A stretch of DNA of 64,000 nt from Ichthyophis bannanicus (lineage: Eukaryota > Chordata > Amphibia > Gymnophiona > Ichthyophiidae). A program made the translations under genes and the position numbers. The DNA is taken from NCBI GenBank assembly GCA_033557465.1, contig CM066031.1:1225655312-1225719311 (forward strand), written 5' to 3'. Under the pieces are notes generated by a model that did no database searches, was not told the origin of the DNA, and saw only the letters and a program-made list of their open reading frames with translations. Of this stretch, positions 33,885 to 42,420 are shown in pieces. Within the stretch, counting starts at the first letter, position 1; the number at the start of each line of letters is the position of its first letter.

Positions 33885-34097
33885 AAGGCAAACCATCATG
33901 GAGATAGTGGAAGAGAGGATTCAGGCAACTTTGGAACCCTAAAAAGTCTTAGGAAAACTGATCAATTGCAGATTCTTGCTTATGACTATATTTTCTAAAT
34001 TATCTATCTTTGAGTGTAGCAATGTATTATTTTCACCAGTATTTTATTATTTGATTCCAAATTTAAGTTTTTGTTCTTGAGCTCAAAGTATGAAACG
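33885..34097 (-). pseudogene. L1-like ORF1 coiled-coil remnant between two insertions
   Basis: Minus strand reads a KIDNLENIVISKNLQLISFP-like block, the end of the L1 ORF1 coiled coil. It lies between the L2 (left) and the LTR element (right) and belongs with 30070-30545. It ends in AAACG (34093-34097), the LTR element's target duplication. Confidence 0.55.
34093..34097. repeat. Target-site duplication AAACG (3' side of LTR element)
   Basis: AAACG precedes the LTR at 34098 and recurs at 40827-40831 directly after the other LTR. 5-bp duplications are usual for Gypsy/retroviral integrases. Confidence 0.8.
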
Positions 34098-35627
34098 TGT
34101 CAGACGGCTGCCTAGGGTGAGAACTTACACAATCTTGACGATGCATATATTCATATGATTCTTGCAAGGTATTGTGGGTAATGTAGTTCTTTCACTCCCA
34201 AACACAGCTGAAGACAATAATTGAGTTGTGATACCAGTGGTAAGGCCAATAAAATACTTCTTTTATTGATGGGGTTTAATTCACCCAGCACAAATATGCT
34301 TGGTAGCAATATAAATGAGGTTACTTGCTTGCAGTGTTTAAATGGATAACATAAAGTCACAAAGCAAATCAGAAAACAACCTTCAACTTGTCAGGCAATT
34401 AGCTAATGTTTTCTTAGCAAATAATTACCAAATAAAAAGGCACAAAGAAATAAATGAACTTTGCTTGTTAGGTTAACTTCTGCTTATTTTCCACGCAGAT
34501 CCCAGCAGTGATTCTCCCTTGCTCACACACACAATCAGGTGCAGCTTTAATTACTATCAATTGACCAGCTGAAACCCTTTAGCTGGCTGGCTGCTACTGT
34601 GTGAACCCAAATCCTGCTTTAAGAGCTGTTTGCAGTGGAAATAAAGAACAAAGTTAGGTTTCTTTGTGATGGCTGATGTGTTTGCTCACAGAAAACTAGC
34701 AATAGCACTTGGATAAAGAACAGTCCATGTAATCAATAGTTTCATCTGCTGTATCTCCCCCTTCATCAATCAGCATAGGGTCACTATCATACATTGGCAC
34801 AGACGAGTCTTTCAATAAGGCACTATCATGAGAATGCTTATTCCCCTGCTGCCATTCACTATTATAGATAGGGTCTGGATCAGTGTTCATACCTGAGCCT
34901 CTCCTGCTATCATAATTCCTCTCTGTATAGCCTGGCCAGTATGTAATCCAATTCTGATGTCCAGCCTTCCAATCTTGATCCCTGGACACTGGATCTTTCC
35001 TCACATACCTTCTGGCATAGGTTTGAAAGTCCCTGCCACATGCAGTCTTCTCTCTTCCAGGTAGCCACTGGTGATTCCTATCTCTGCCATTCCATTCCTC
35101 TGGCTGACTCCAGTCCAATGGACTCTGCTGGCATTTGGAATACCTCCCAGTATAGGTACTGCCTTGGAATCTCCCAGACCTGCCAATGGCCTTTCTTCTC
35201 TTCCTTCCAGAGAGTTTCCTTCTCTCTCTATCCGCTTGGCTTGGCCTCTGTTTCTCCAAGTGATGTTGGTGCTTGAGCTTGAAGCTGTTGCTGTCTCTCT
35301 TCCTGAAGCTGTCTTCTGTAGAATAAGCTCTATTCTTATCCTGTCCTAATGTGTGCTCCTCCCTAACACAGCGCAGCTGTGTTGAATCAGGCCCTGCCCT
35401 TTGAGATGAGTGCTTAGGGATTACCTCATAGCTCTCTTGATTGCACACACGTTTTCTCACTTCAGCCCCTCTCATGGCTGCTGGAAACCTGGTGCATTCT
35501 GGGACTGGTAGTCTTTTATGTGAAAACTCTGTTTTCTTACTTCTACCAGAACTGACAGGTTGCTTGTTCAGAGTCACATCATCTTTTCTATAGCTCCTAC
35601 CTGAGCTATGATAAGCTTCCTTATCAT
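34098..35627 (-). repeat. 3' LTR of the Gypsy-type element
   Basis: 1530 bp, nearly identical to 39297-40826. On the minus strand it carries a long ORF (to 34696) and then an AATAAA poly(A) signal (complement at 34262-34267), so the ORF is in the upstream (U3-like) part. A 69-codon frame (34151-34360) lies after it. The first codons of the LTR supply the stop of pol. Confidence 0.95.
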
Positions 35628-35724
35628 AGCTCAGGTGAAACTTCTTCTCTACAGTCCGTAATACGGGAAAGTGCATCCGCATTCTTGTGTAACTTCCTGG
35701 CACGATGTTCAACTTGGAAATCAA
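34696..35724 (-). CDS. LTR-embedded ORF (accessory protein candidate), 3' copy
   Basis: 342 codons. About 32 are in the end of pol, overlapping it in another frame; about 310 are inside the LTR. I do not recognise the protein. It is strongly basic in the middle (RRKLSGRKRRKAIGRSGRF, a nuclear-localisation-like cluster), rich in Arg, Ser, Gln, Asp and Trp (WSQPEEWNGRDRNHQW), and acidic at the C-terminus (DEGGDTADETIDYMD) before SLSKCYC. No signal peptide or membrane segment is evident. The ORF precedes the LTR poly(A) signal, so the 3' copy could be on a 3'-terminal mRNA, as for LTR-encoded accessory genes of some retroviruses. All four LTR differences that fall in it change an amino acid, which gives no support for selection since insertion. 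It may be a real gene or a long chance frame. Confidence 0.5.
   Translation of the reverse strand: MISKLNIVPGSYTRMRMHFPVLRTVEKKFHLSYDKEAYHSSGRSYRKDDVTLNKQPVSSGRSKKTEFSHKRLPVPECTRFPAAMRGAEVRKRVCNQESYEVIPKHSSQRAGPDSTQLRCVREEHTLGQDKNRAYSTEDSFRKRDSNSFKLKHQHHLEKQRPSQADRERRKLSGRKRRKAIGRSGRFQGSTYTGRYSKCQQSPLDWSQPEEWNGRDRNHQWLPGREKTACGRDFQTYARRYVRKDPVSRDQDWKAGHQNWITYWPGYTERNYDSRRGSGMNTDPDPIYNSEWQQGNKHSHDSALLKDSSVPMYDSDPMLIDEGGDTADETIDYMDCSLSKCYC
35596..35636. repeat. Inverted repeat at pol/3' LTR junction
   Basis: CCTGAGCTATGATAAG and CTTATCATAGCTCAGG are exact reverse complements separated by four bases. One arm is the LTR edge and the other is the end of pol. The 5' LTR keeps only the LTR-side arm. 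Confidence 0.9.
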
Positions 35725-37999
35725 ACGCCTGTAAGGCCATGTACCAGCGTGTCAACCTGGCATTGTGGTTCTTCATTTGCTGCAACCACTTAAGTGGGGC
35801 ATGGTCCGTGACCAACTGGAACTTTCTCCCTGTAAGGTAAAACCTTAACGCCTCCACTGACCACTTGATAGCCAAACACTCTTTTTCTATCGTGGAATAC
35901 TTTTGTTCAGCCGGTGACAACTTCCTGCTCAGGTACATCACAGGATGCTCCTCCCCATCATGGCACTGGGATAGGACCGCTCCTAGCCCTACATCCGATG
36001 CATCGGTTTGAACCAGAAAGGGTTTCTTGAAGTCTACTCCTTTCAGTACCGGTCCTGTACACAATTTTTCTTTTAATACTGAAAACGCTTTTTCAGCTTC
36101 TGGTGTCCACTTTATCTGGTTTGGACAATTCTTTCGCAGCATATCCGTGAAAATGGCACTTTTCTCTGCGAATTGCGGTATAAACCGGCGGTAGTATCCA
36201 ATAAGTCCTAAGAAACTTCTTAGTTGTTTCTTTGTTGTTGGAGGAGGAAAATTCCTGATGCTATCTATTTTGCTTAATAGAGGTTTAATTTTTCCTCTTC
36301 CCACTAGGTGGCCTAGGTATTTTACCTCCCTATTTGCAAAGGCACACTTCTTCGGGTTTAAAGTGATTCCCGCTTGCTTCATAGAGCACAAGACTGCCCT
36401 GATCCTCTTCAAATGCTCCGCCCAGGTGTTACTATGGATTATGACATCATCCATGTATGCAAAAGCATAACTTTGGTGGGGTCGAAGTACCTGATCCACT
36501 AACCTTTGGCAGGTAGCCGCTGCTCCATGCAGTCCGAAAGGCATCCTCTTGAACTGGAAAAGGCCAACGGGGGTGCTGAACGCAGTCTTCGGCTTCGACT
36601 CCCTGGTGAGAGGGATTTGCCAATATCCTTTTGTCATATCAAGGGTGGTTAAGTATTGAGCCTGTCCCAGCTGGTCCAACAGCTCCTCAATTCTTGGCAT
36701 TGGATATGCATCAAAAACTGATATGGCGTTTACCTGCCGGAAGTCAATACAAAATCTTAAGGATCCATCAGGCTTCGGCACCAGGACTATGGGGCTATTC
36801 CAGGGACTCTTTGACTCCTCTATTACCCCCATGTCCAACATCTCCTGGACTTGTGCCACTACCTCCTGTCTTTTGGCTTCAGGCAAGCGGTATGGCCTTT
36901 GACGAACCAATTTCCCAGGTGGAGTTATTATTTCATGGGCCACCAAATGGGTCTCCCCAGGTATGGGTGTCAACACATCTGGGAATTCCTTAAGCAACTT
37001 CCTAATTTCTTCCTGTTGTACCATTGTCAGGTCCTCACCTATTTGGGGCTCTGATTTTTCTTTACAATCAGATACCTGGGGTCCCAAATCTTCCTCTTCA
37101 CTCACCTCCCTCTCTCGGGCACAGGTGGCAGCTAAGCTTTTAACCCCTTTGACATCAGTAGAACCAAAGCCTTTGGCTCCACGTTCAGAATTCTCTAGGG
37201 ATGTGACCTCCTCCACAGGTGGAAAACCCAGCCTCTCACAAATCAATTGGGCAATTTTGTCTCCTGTCTTCACGTGATACTCATTCTGTCCAAAGTTAAA
37301 CAACAGAACTTTAATATTGCCCCTGTAATCGGGATCAATTACTTCCGCACCCACATCGATGAAAAATTTAAGGGCTAATCCGGACCTTGGGGCTACTCTC
37401 CCATAACATCCAATTGGTATTTCCACTTGGAGACCGGTGTCAACCAGGGCTCTCCCTTGGCTAGGTACAGTCACATTTTCTATGCTGCACAGGTCAAACC
37501 CAGCAGACTGAGGGGTTGCCTGCTTAGGAGCTTGGGCCTTCTCAGAGACCTTATGGTACTTTAGGACGAATATCTGCTTTGGGGTAGCTTGGTCTTCTGG
37601 ACGCTTAACCATCTTTTTAGCTGGGGTCTGAGGACTTCCAAATAAAGGCCCGGGAGCTATTACCATTAAACCTTCTCCCTCCTTCTTTCCTAGCCCTTCC
37701 ACTAGACCCTGCTTAAATCTTGGCCAGTCTCTTCCTAGAACCAAATCAAAGGGTAGCCTAGGCACCACTGCTAATAGGACTTCCTCTTGTTCCCCCAGGC
37801 ACTTAACCTTAAGCCTATAGGTGGGATATGATGACGCAGCACCATGAATGCATCTGATGTGAACTTGGCTTTCAGGGGTTCTAGGCACAAATCTTTCTTG
37901 GGCCTCTATCCTCTTCCAAAGCCTTTTTGACATCATACTCTGGTCTGCCCCAGAGTCTAATAAAGCATTTGTGGTAATTCCCTGCACATCAACCATCAA
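35624..37999 (-). CDS. pol: Pol polyprotein: protease - dUTPase - RT - RNase H
   Basis: 791 codons from the first ATG; the frame continues upstream to a UAG that ends gag (38018-38020). Protease active site LLDSGAD (D15). dUTPase (about residues 160-282) with all five trimeric-dUTPase motifs: AGFDL, PRSGLA, IDPDYRG, GDKIAQLI and RGAKGFGSTD, including the catalytic Asp and Tyr of motif 3. RT about 350-570: FCIDFRQVN, LDMTKGYWQIPL, MPFGL and YMDD (515). RNase H about 660-780: QTDAS, EKEC, TDHAP, NADALSR. The frame ends directly at the LTR with no HHCC or DDE integrase. dUTPase would keep dUTP out of the cDNA. All visible catalytic residues are kept, so the enzymes may be active. Expression is probably as gag-pol through the UAG. 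Confidence 0.92.
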   Translation of the reverse strand: MMVDVQGITTNALLDSGADQSMMSKRLWKRIEAQERFVPRTPESQVHIRCIHGAASSYPTYRLKVKCLGEQEEVLLAVVPRLPFDLVLGRDWPRFKQGLVEGLGKKEGEGLMVIAPGPLFGSPQTPAKKMVKRPEDQATPKQIFVLKYHKVSEKAQAPKQATPQSAGFDLCSIENVTVPSQGRALVDTGLQVEIPIGCYGRVAPRSGLALKFFIDVGAEVIDPDYRGNIKVLLFNFGQNEYHVKTGDKIAQLICERLGFPPVEEVTSLENSERGAKGFGSTDVKGVKSLAATCAREREVSEEEDLGPQVSDCKEKSEPQIGEDLTMVQQEEIRKLLKEFPDVLTPIPGETHLVAHEIITPPGKLVRQRPYRLPEAKRQEVVAQVQEMLDMGVIEESKSPWNSPIVLVPKPDGSLRFCIDFRQVNAISVFDAYPMPRIEELLDQLGQAQYLTTLDMTKGYWQIPLTRESKPKTAFSTPVGLFQFKRMPFGLHGAAATCQRLVDQVLRPHQSYAFAYMDDVIIHSNTWAEHLKRIRAVLCSMKQAGITLNPKKCAFANREVKYLGHLVGRGKIKPLLSKIDSIRNFPPPTTKKQLRSFLGLIGYYRRFIPQFAEKSAIFTDMLRKNCPNQIKWTPEAEKAFSVLKEKLCTGPVLKGVDFKKPFLVQTDASDVGLGAVLSQCHDGEEHPVMYLSRKLSPAEQKYSTIEKECLAIKWSVEALRFYLTGRKFQLVTDHAPLKWLQQMKNHNARLTRWYMALQAFDFQVEHRARKLHKNADALSRITDCREEVSPEL

Positions 38000-38017
38000 A
38001 AGAAATCCTTCCTTGGG

Positions 38018-38020
38018 CTA
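38018..38020 (-). promoter_or_regulatory. In-frame UAG between gag and pol (readthrough candidate)
   Basis: Gag and pol are in the same frame, separated by one TAG followed by CCCAAGGAAGG. The next in-frame pol ATG is 18 bases further on. This is the arrangement that gammaretroviruses use for readthrough. Whether a stimulatory RNA structure follows cannot be judged by eye. A point mutation of a sense codon is the alternative. Confidence 0.55.
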
Positions 38021-38959
38021 TTTTAAATCCAGACCCATTAAACTAGTGTGTGTCTGGCATCTCTTCTCTAAATGTCCCAATTTCCCACACTTGAAACATT
38101 TCTTTCTATTCCACTGTGTCATTTGGTTTGATACAGTACATTCATTTTCAGAAACATTCTTAATTATTCTCTTTTCTGATACAGCACATCTAGCCTCAGC
38201 ATCCATCTTTAGAGGGCCACCCATTCTATGACAAGCCTGCGTGGCTTCCAAGAATCTCTCGGCTAGCATGGTTGCCTCTCCAAGATTTTGGCAATTTTGC
38301 TGTATAAGAAAAACATTCAAATCTTTAGGTACCCCAAGCATAAATTGTTCCAGCATTATAATATCCAATAACATTTCTACTGTCTTTTGCTCAGGCTCCA
38401 ACCATTTTACAGCTAAACTTCTGATTCTCTGACTCAGAGCCCTGGGTGTCTCACCCACTTTCAATGTAACAGCTCTAAACATTCGCCTATACTCTGAAAT
38501 AGACAACCCTAGGCGATCTCTAATAGCTGCCTTTACATCCTTATAAATCAAAGCCTGGGCTGCTGGCATTGCTCTGTAAGCTGCTAGTGCCTCTCCAGTT
38601 AATGAGGCTGCCAGCCTTACTGCCCACTGGGTCTCTGGCCATGCTAAAGCCTGTGCCACTCTTTCAAAAGACTCTAGAAAATCATCAACATTATCATCTG
38701 GAGTTAATTTCCCAAAATTAAATGCCCCAATCCCTTGATTGAGTCCCACATTGTCCACATGTGGTGTACCAGTACTAACTGCTGGTCTTGCATCTGTTCT
38801 ACTTTGGCTCTGCAGCTGAACTAGAGCTTGCACCAGATCAAGCACTGGTTTCTGCTGTTCCATTAAGGCCTTCACAGCAGTGTCCTGGGCCTGTTGTGAT
38901 AGCTCCTGCTGCTTGCTAAATTGGGCTGCCATCCACTGAGCCATCTCCCTCGGATCCAT
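38018..38959 (-). CDS. gag: Gag protein with SCAN-like capsid segment and zinc knuckle
   Basis: 313 codons from the ATG at 38959, chosen because the 15 residues before it in the open frame (MLFGVFFSL...) look like leader DNA. Residues 1-60 are Gln-rich and helical. The capsid-like core is about 80-240. Its C-terminal half (YRRMFRAVTLKVGETPRAL, KWLEPEQKTVEMLLD, IMLEQFM, EATMLAERFLEA) follows the spacing of the SCAN domain, which is known to derive from the capsid of Gmr1-like Gypsy elements. One CCHC knuckle, CFKCGKLGHLEKRC, lies at 288-301 for nucleic-acid binding. Gag would form the particle that packages the element RNA. Intact. Confidence 0.9.
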   Translation of the reverse strand: MDPREMAQWMAAQFSKQQELSQQAQDTAVKALMEQQKPVLDLVQALVQLQSQSRTDARPAVSTGTPHVDNVGLNQGIGAFNFGKLTPDDNVDDFLESFERVAQALAWPETQWAVRLAASLTGEALAAYRAMPAAQALIYKDVKAAIRDRLGLSISEYRRMFRAVTLKVGETPRALSQRIRSLAVKWLEPEQKTVEMLLDIIMLEQFMLGVPKDLNVFLIQQNCQNLGEATMLAERFLEATQACHRMGGPLKMDAEARCAVSEKRIIKNVSENECTVSNQMTQWNRKKCFKCGKLGHLEKRCQTHTSLMGLDLK

Positions 38960-39296
38960 CTTGACCCCTGCAAGAAATAAAGAAAAAAAAACCCCAAAGA
39001 GCACCTTCCAACCAGGTGTGTTTTTTTTTTAACTTTTTTTTTTTTTTCCAATTACCCCCTGTGCTTACACACATCCACCACTAGACATGCCCAGGTACAT
39101 ATTACCTTGTCTCAGTGATGAATCCAGCTTTGCACAGGGTCTTTTCATCTGGGACAGCTTCCTGGAACAACCACTTCTCCTCCAAAGGGCAGATGAGGGA
39201 AAAATATCTTCTTTCAGCTTCAAACTTGAATTTTATTTGTAATCCACAGCAAATAAATCCTCTTGGTGCCAAAGCAATCCAAAAAACTACGCCATT
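38960..39296 (-). promoter_or_regulatory. Leader between 5' LTR and gag
   Basis: Contains TGGCG two bases from the LTR (39290-39294, possible primer-binding site start) and A-rich runs at 39022-39050 (T-runs on plus). No ORF. Confidence 0.5.
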
Positions 39297-40826
39297 TGTC
39301 AGACGGCTGCCTAGGGTGAGAACTTACACAATCTTGACGATGCATATATTCATATGATTCTTGCAAGGTATTGTGGGTAATGTAGTTCTCTCACTCCCAA
39401 ACACAGCTGAAGACAATAATTGAGTTGTGATACCAGTGGTAAGGCCAATAAAATACTTCTTTTATTGATGGGGTTTAATTCACCCAGCCCAAATATGCTT
39501 GGTAGCAATATAAATGAGGTTACTTGCTTGCAGTGTTTAAATGGATAACATAAAGTCACAAAGCAAATCAGAAAACAACCTTCAACTTGTCAGGCAATTA
39601 GCTAATGTTTTCTTAGCAAATAATTACCAAATAAAAAGGCACAAAGAAATAAATGAACTTTGCTTGTTAGGTTAACTTCTGCTTATTTTCCACGCAGATC
39701 CCAGCAGTGATTCTCCCTTGCTCACACACACAATCAGGTGCAGCTTTAATTACTATCAATTGACCAGCTGAAACCCTTTAGCTGGCTGGCTGCTACTGTG
39801 TGAACCCAAATCCTGCTTTAAGAGCTGTTTGCAGTGGAAATAAAGAACAAAGTTAGGTTTCTTTGTGATGGCTGATGTGTTTGCTCACAGAAAACTAGCA
39901 ATAGCACTTGGATAAAGAACAGTCCATGTAATCAATAGTTTCATCTGCTGTATCTCCCCCTTCATCAATCAGCATAGGGTTACTATCATACATTGGCACA
40001 GACGAGTCTTTCAATAAGGCACTATCATGAGAATGCTTATTCCCCTGCTGCCATTCACTATTATAGATAGGGTCTGGATCAGTGTTCATACCTGAGCCTC
40101 TCCTGCTATCATAATTCCTCTCTGTATAGCCTGGCCAGTATGTAATCCAATTCTGATGTCCAGCCTTCCAATCTTGATCCCTGGACACTGGATCTTTCCT
40201 CACATACCTTCTGGCATAGGTTTGAAAGTCCCTGCCACGTGCAGTCTTCTCTCTTCCAGGTAGCCACTGGTGATTCCTATCTCTGCCATTCCATTCCTCT
40301 GGCTGACTCCAGTCCAATGGACTCTGCTGGCATTTGGAATACCTCCCAGTATAGGTACTGCCTTGGAATCTCCCAGACCTGCCAATGGCCTTTCTTCTCT
40401 TCCTTCCAGAGAGTTTCCTTCTCTCTCTATCCACTTGGCTTGGCCTCTGTTTCTCCAAGTGATGTTGGTGCTTGAGCTTGAAGCTGTTTCTGTCTCTCTT
40501 CCTGAAGCTGTCTTCTGTAGAATAAGCTCTATTCTTATCCTGTCCTAATGTGTGCTCCTCCCTAACACAGCGCAGCTGTGTTGAATCAGGCCCTGCCCTT
40601 TGAGATGAGTGCTTAGGGATTACCTCATAGCTCTCTTGATTGCACACACGTTTTCTCACTTCAGCCCCTCTCATGGCTGCTGGAAACCTGGTGCATTCTG
40701 GGACTGGTAGTCTTTTATGTGAAAACTCTGTTTTCTTACTTCTACCAGAACTGACAGGTTGCTTGTTCAGAGTCACATCATCTTTTCTATAGCTCCTACC
40801 TGAGCTATGATAAGCTTCCTTATCAT
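39297..40826 (-). repeat. 5' LTR of the Gypsy-type element
   Basis: 1530 bp. Compared with the 3' LTR I count about six substitutions and no indel. It should hold the promoter. It carries the second copy of the LTR ORF (stop at 39895); here the frame runs out into flanking DNA. Confidence 0.95.
39895..40826 (-). CDS. LTR-embedded ORF, 5' LTR copy
   Basis: Same about 310 codons as in the 3' LTR with four replacements (for example DSD to DSN near the C-terminus, TACGRD to TARGRD). The open frame continues to an ATG at 41016 in the neighbouring fold-back DNA, so the first 60 or so residues of the 373-aa frame are not part of the element. In the 5' LTR it lacks the pol-derived start and is probably not translated as such. 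Confidence 0.4.
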
Positions 40827-40831
40827 AAACG
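40827..40831. repeat. Target-site duplication AAACG (5' side of LTR element)
   Basis: Partner of 34093-34097. Confidence 0.8.
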
Positions 40832-40856
40832 CAACTCCTCCACCTGGGCACCCAGG

Positions 40857-41085
40857 CCTGCAAACAGCTTTGAGCTGCATGGGAGTCCTCCACCAGAGTT
40901 CCTACTGTTGGGGAGTAGGGCAATGTGATCACACTTTCAATTGCAAGGAGCAGGCAGGACCCCAGGGATAGAGAGGTCCAGACCCACCTGCCTCTTGCGA
41001 TTGAAAGCATGATCACATTGCATTACTGCTAACCAGCAGGGACTCTGGTGGAGGACTCCACCCAGCTCAAAGCTGCTTAACAGGA
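40857..41085. mobile_element. Fold-back MITE adjoining the 5' LTR
   Basis: Left arm AGCTTTGAGCTGCATGGGAG, TCCTCCACCAGAGT, GCAATGTGATCACACTTTCA. Right arm TGAAAGCATGATCACATTGC, ACTCTGGTGGAGGA, CAGCTCAAAGCT. Arms are about 95 bp with a few mismatches. Non-coding. Confidence 0.75.
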
Positions 41086-41640
41086 AACGTTCTGGGAAAG
41101 TAATTTGGAAATTTGCCCCTACAGGGTTATTTGCAGCTCAGCTATAGCTTTCCCAATAGCTTCCATAGTGAAAGTTGCTGTGCATTACATTTTGCTCATT
41201 CCTCTACCCTGAGTTAAATCAGCAGCAGGAATCTTCTCCTGACATATCTCCAACAACCTATCTTCATTGGAGTTTTCCACTGCTGCTATGGTAATGATTC
41301 CTTTTGTTCCTCCAAATTCTAATCCACACTTGCACTAAGCTTTGGTGATTCTCCATTGCTTTGATCTCCATGAAGCTGGATTGTTGCCCCCCCCCCCCAC
41401 CACTCCAGCTGTATCATGCAATGCAACCCAGCCAGATAGGACTCCCAGCTGATGACCTAGTGGCACACTTGGTGCACGTTGTACCTCCAACAACAGACTA
41501 CGTTCTCATGGGAGGGAGCCGAATTCTCCCTCAAATACTGCACTCCCAGTGAGGATACATAGGAGGTTTCTACGGTCTGTGTCTGTACCATGAAGGCATT
41601 CACAGGGCCCAAAACTGGGCATCCAGGTACTTTAGATCCC
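41086..41640. other. No gene recognised (possible L1-like 5' sequence)
   Basis: Contains a C-run at 41387-41399. By position it could be the 5' part of the L1-like copy split at 30-34 kb, but no motif proves it. Confidence 0.35.
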
Positions 41641-41750
41641 AGTGCAGGAAAGCATGTATAAAAAATGAATATGTTGAAACAAACTGAAAACAATCCGTGA
41701 AAATCTGTAAAAATGTGTTTAAAATGAAAATGAAGAGAACGTTTTTTCGA
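41641..41750. repeat. Dispersed repeat shared with 17395-17480
   Basis: Shares ATGTTGAAACAAACTGAAAA, GTAAAAATGTGTTTAAAATG and GAAAATGAA order with the 17.4-kb copy. Confidence 0.6.
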
Positions 41751-41954
41751 TCATGCACATGCCAGGGTAGAGTGCTGGGATTTAGGGTGTAACGGTTTGG
41801 TGAGCTTGCTATAAAGGTTCCGAGTGTCTTTTCCTTTTCACCATTGTAAAAAATGGCACTACAGACGCTTACTCTGGTGACTAGCAAAATGCCAATTTGG
41901 TTCCCCCCAAAGAAAAGATTTTCATGTAAAATATTTGTAGTTATTAGGGACGTC

Positions 41955-42085
41955 CAGAGCTTTTTTTTGAGGGGGTATGTGGTGGTACAGAGTACCGACA
42001 ACTTTTTCATTGTCTACTAAAATGGACCTATGGTCCTCGTGTATTAATGAAAGAGTTTTCCATATAAGTACAGGAACCTTTTTTC
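41955..42085. mobile_element. Short MITE (same family as 5995-6150)
   Basis: CAGAGTACCGACAACTTTTT, GACCTATGGTCCTCGTGTAT and a TTTTTTCTAGGAAG end. The T-rich ends (GCTTTTTTTTGAGG and CCTTTTTTCTAGG) are imperfect mirror/inverted partners. Confidence 0.5.
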
Positions 42086-42420
42086 TAGGAAGAAGACACT
42101 GGAGATGTCACAGAAAAATATTTTTGTTGGGTTCATCTTTGGTTCAATCACCTAATTCCTTCGTCTTTGAACTCCAAATTATTTATTTGCATCATTCAAC
42201 TCATTCAAGTCACTAAAGTTAATGGGGCAAGCAACTCTGCACACTGTGGAAGTTTCCACCCATTATTTAATCAAACTTGCAGACAGGCATTTGCCACAGA
42301 AGCGACAGCACTCCAAAACATCAAAAGTGGAATGAAGGCCCACAGAACCAGAGGGAGAAAAGACATCAACAGTGAAATGAAGACTTCAAACCGCCATCAG
42401 ATAAGCAAAGCAACACAAAG
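42086..42420. other. No gene recognised
   Basis: AT-rich. The 108-codon plus frame (42167-42493) has no known motif and runs into a MITE. Confidence 0.4.

Larger units (their letters stand above)
34098..40826 (-). mobile_element. LTR retrotransposon, Gypsy type, with dUTPase and LTR ORF
   Basis: A 6.73-kb element, transcribed right to left. 5' LTR 39297-40826, gag 38959-38018, pol 37999-35624, 3' LTR 34098-35627. The LTRs are equal in length (1530 bp) and differ at about six bases, so the insertion is recent. The minus-strand LTR reads (A)TGATAAGG ... CTGACA. The possible primer-binding site starts with TGGCG two bases inside the 5' LTR (39294). There is no clear polypurine tract before the 3' LTR; instead a 16-bp inverted repeat spans that junction. 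Pol lacks an integrase. The SCAN-like gag recalls Gmr1-type Gypsy elements, in which integrase lies upstream of RT; none is found in either place here. The copy is therefore probably non-autonomous for integration. Confidence 0.9.

Noticed and set aside
34151..34360. 69-aa ORF present in both LTRs (also 39350-39559)
   Set aside because: It spans the poly(A)-signal region and has no recognisable motif; probably chance conservation because the LTRs are nearly identical.
39895..41016. 373-aa minus-strand ORF as a separate host gene
   Set aside because: The body is the 5' LTR copy of the LTR ORF. The extra N-terminus comes from an adjacent fold-back MITE.
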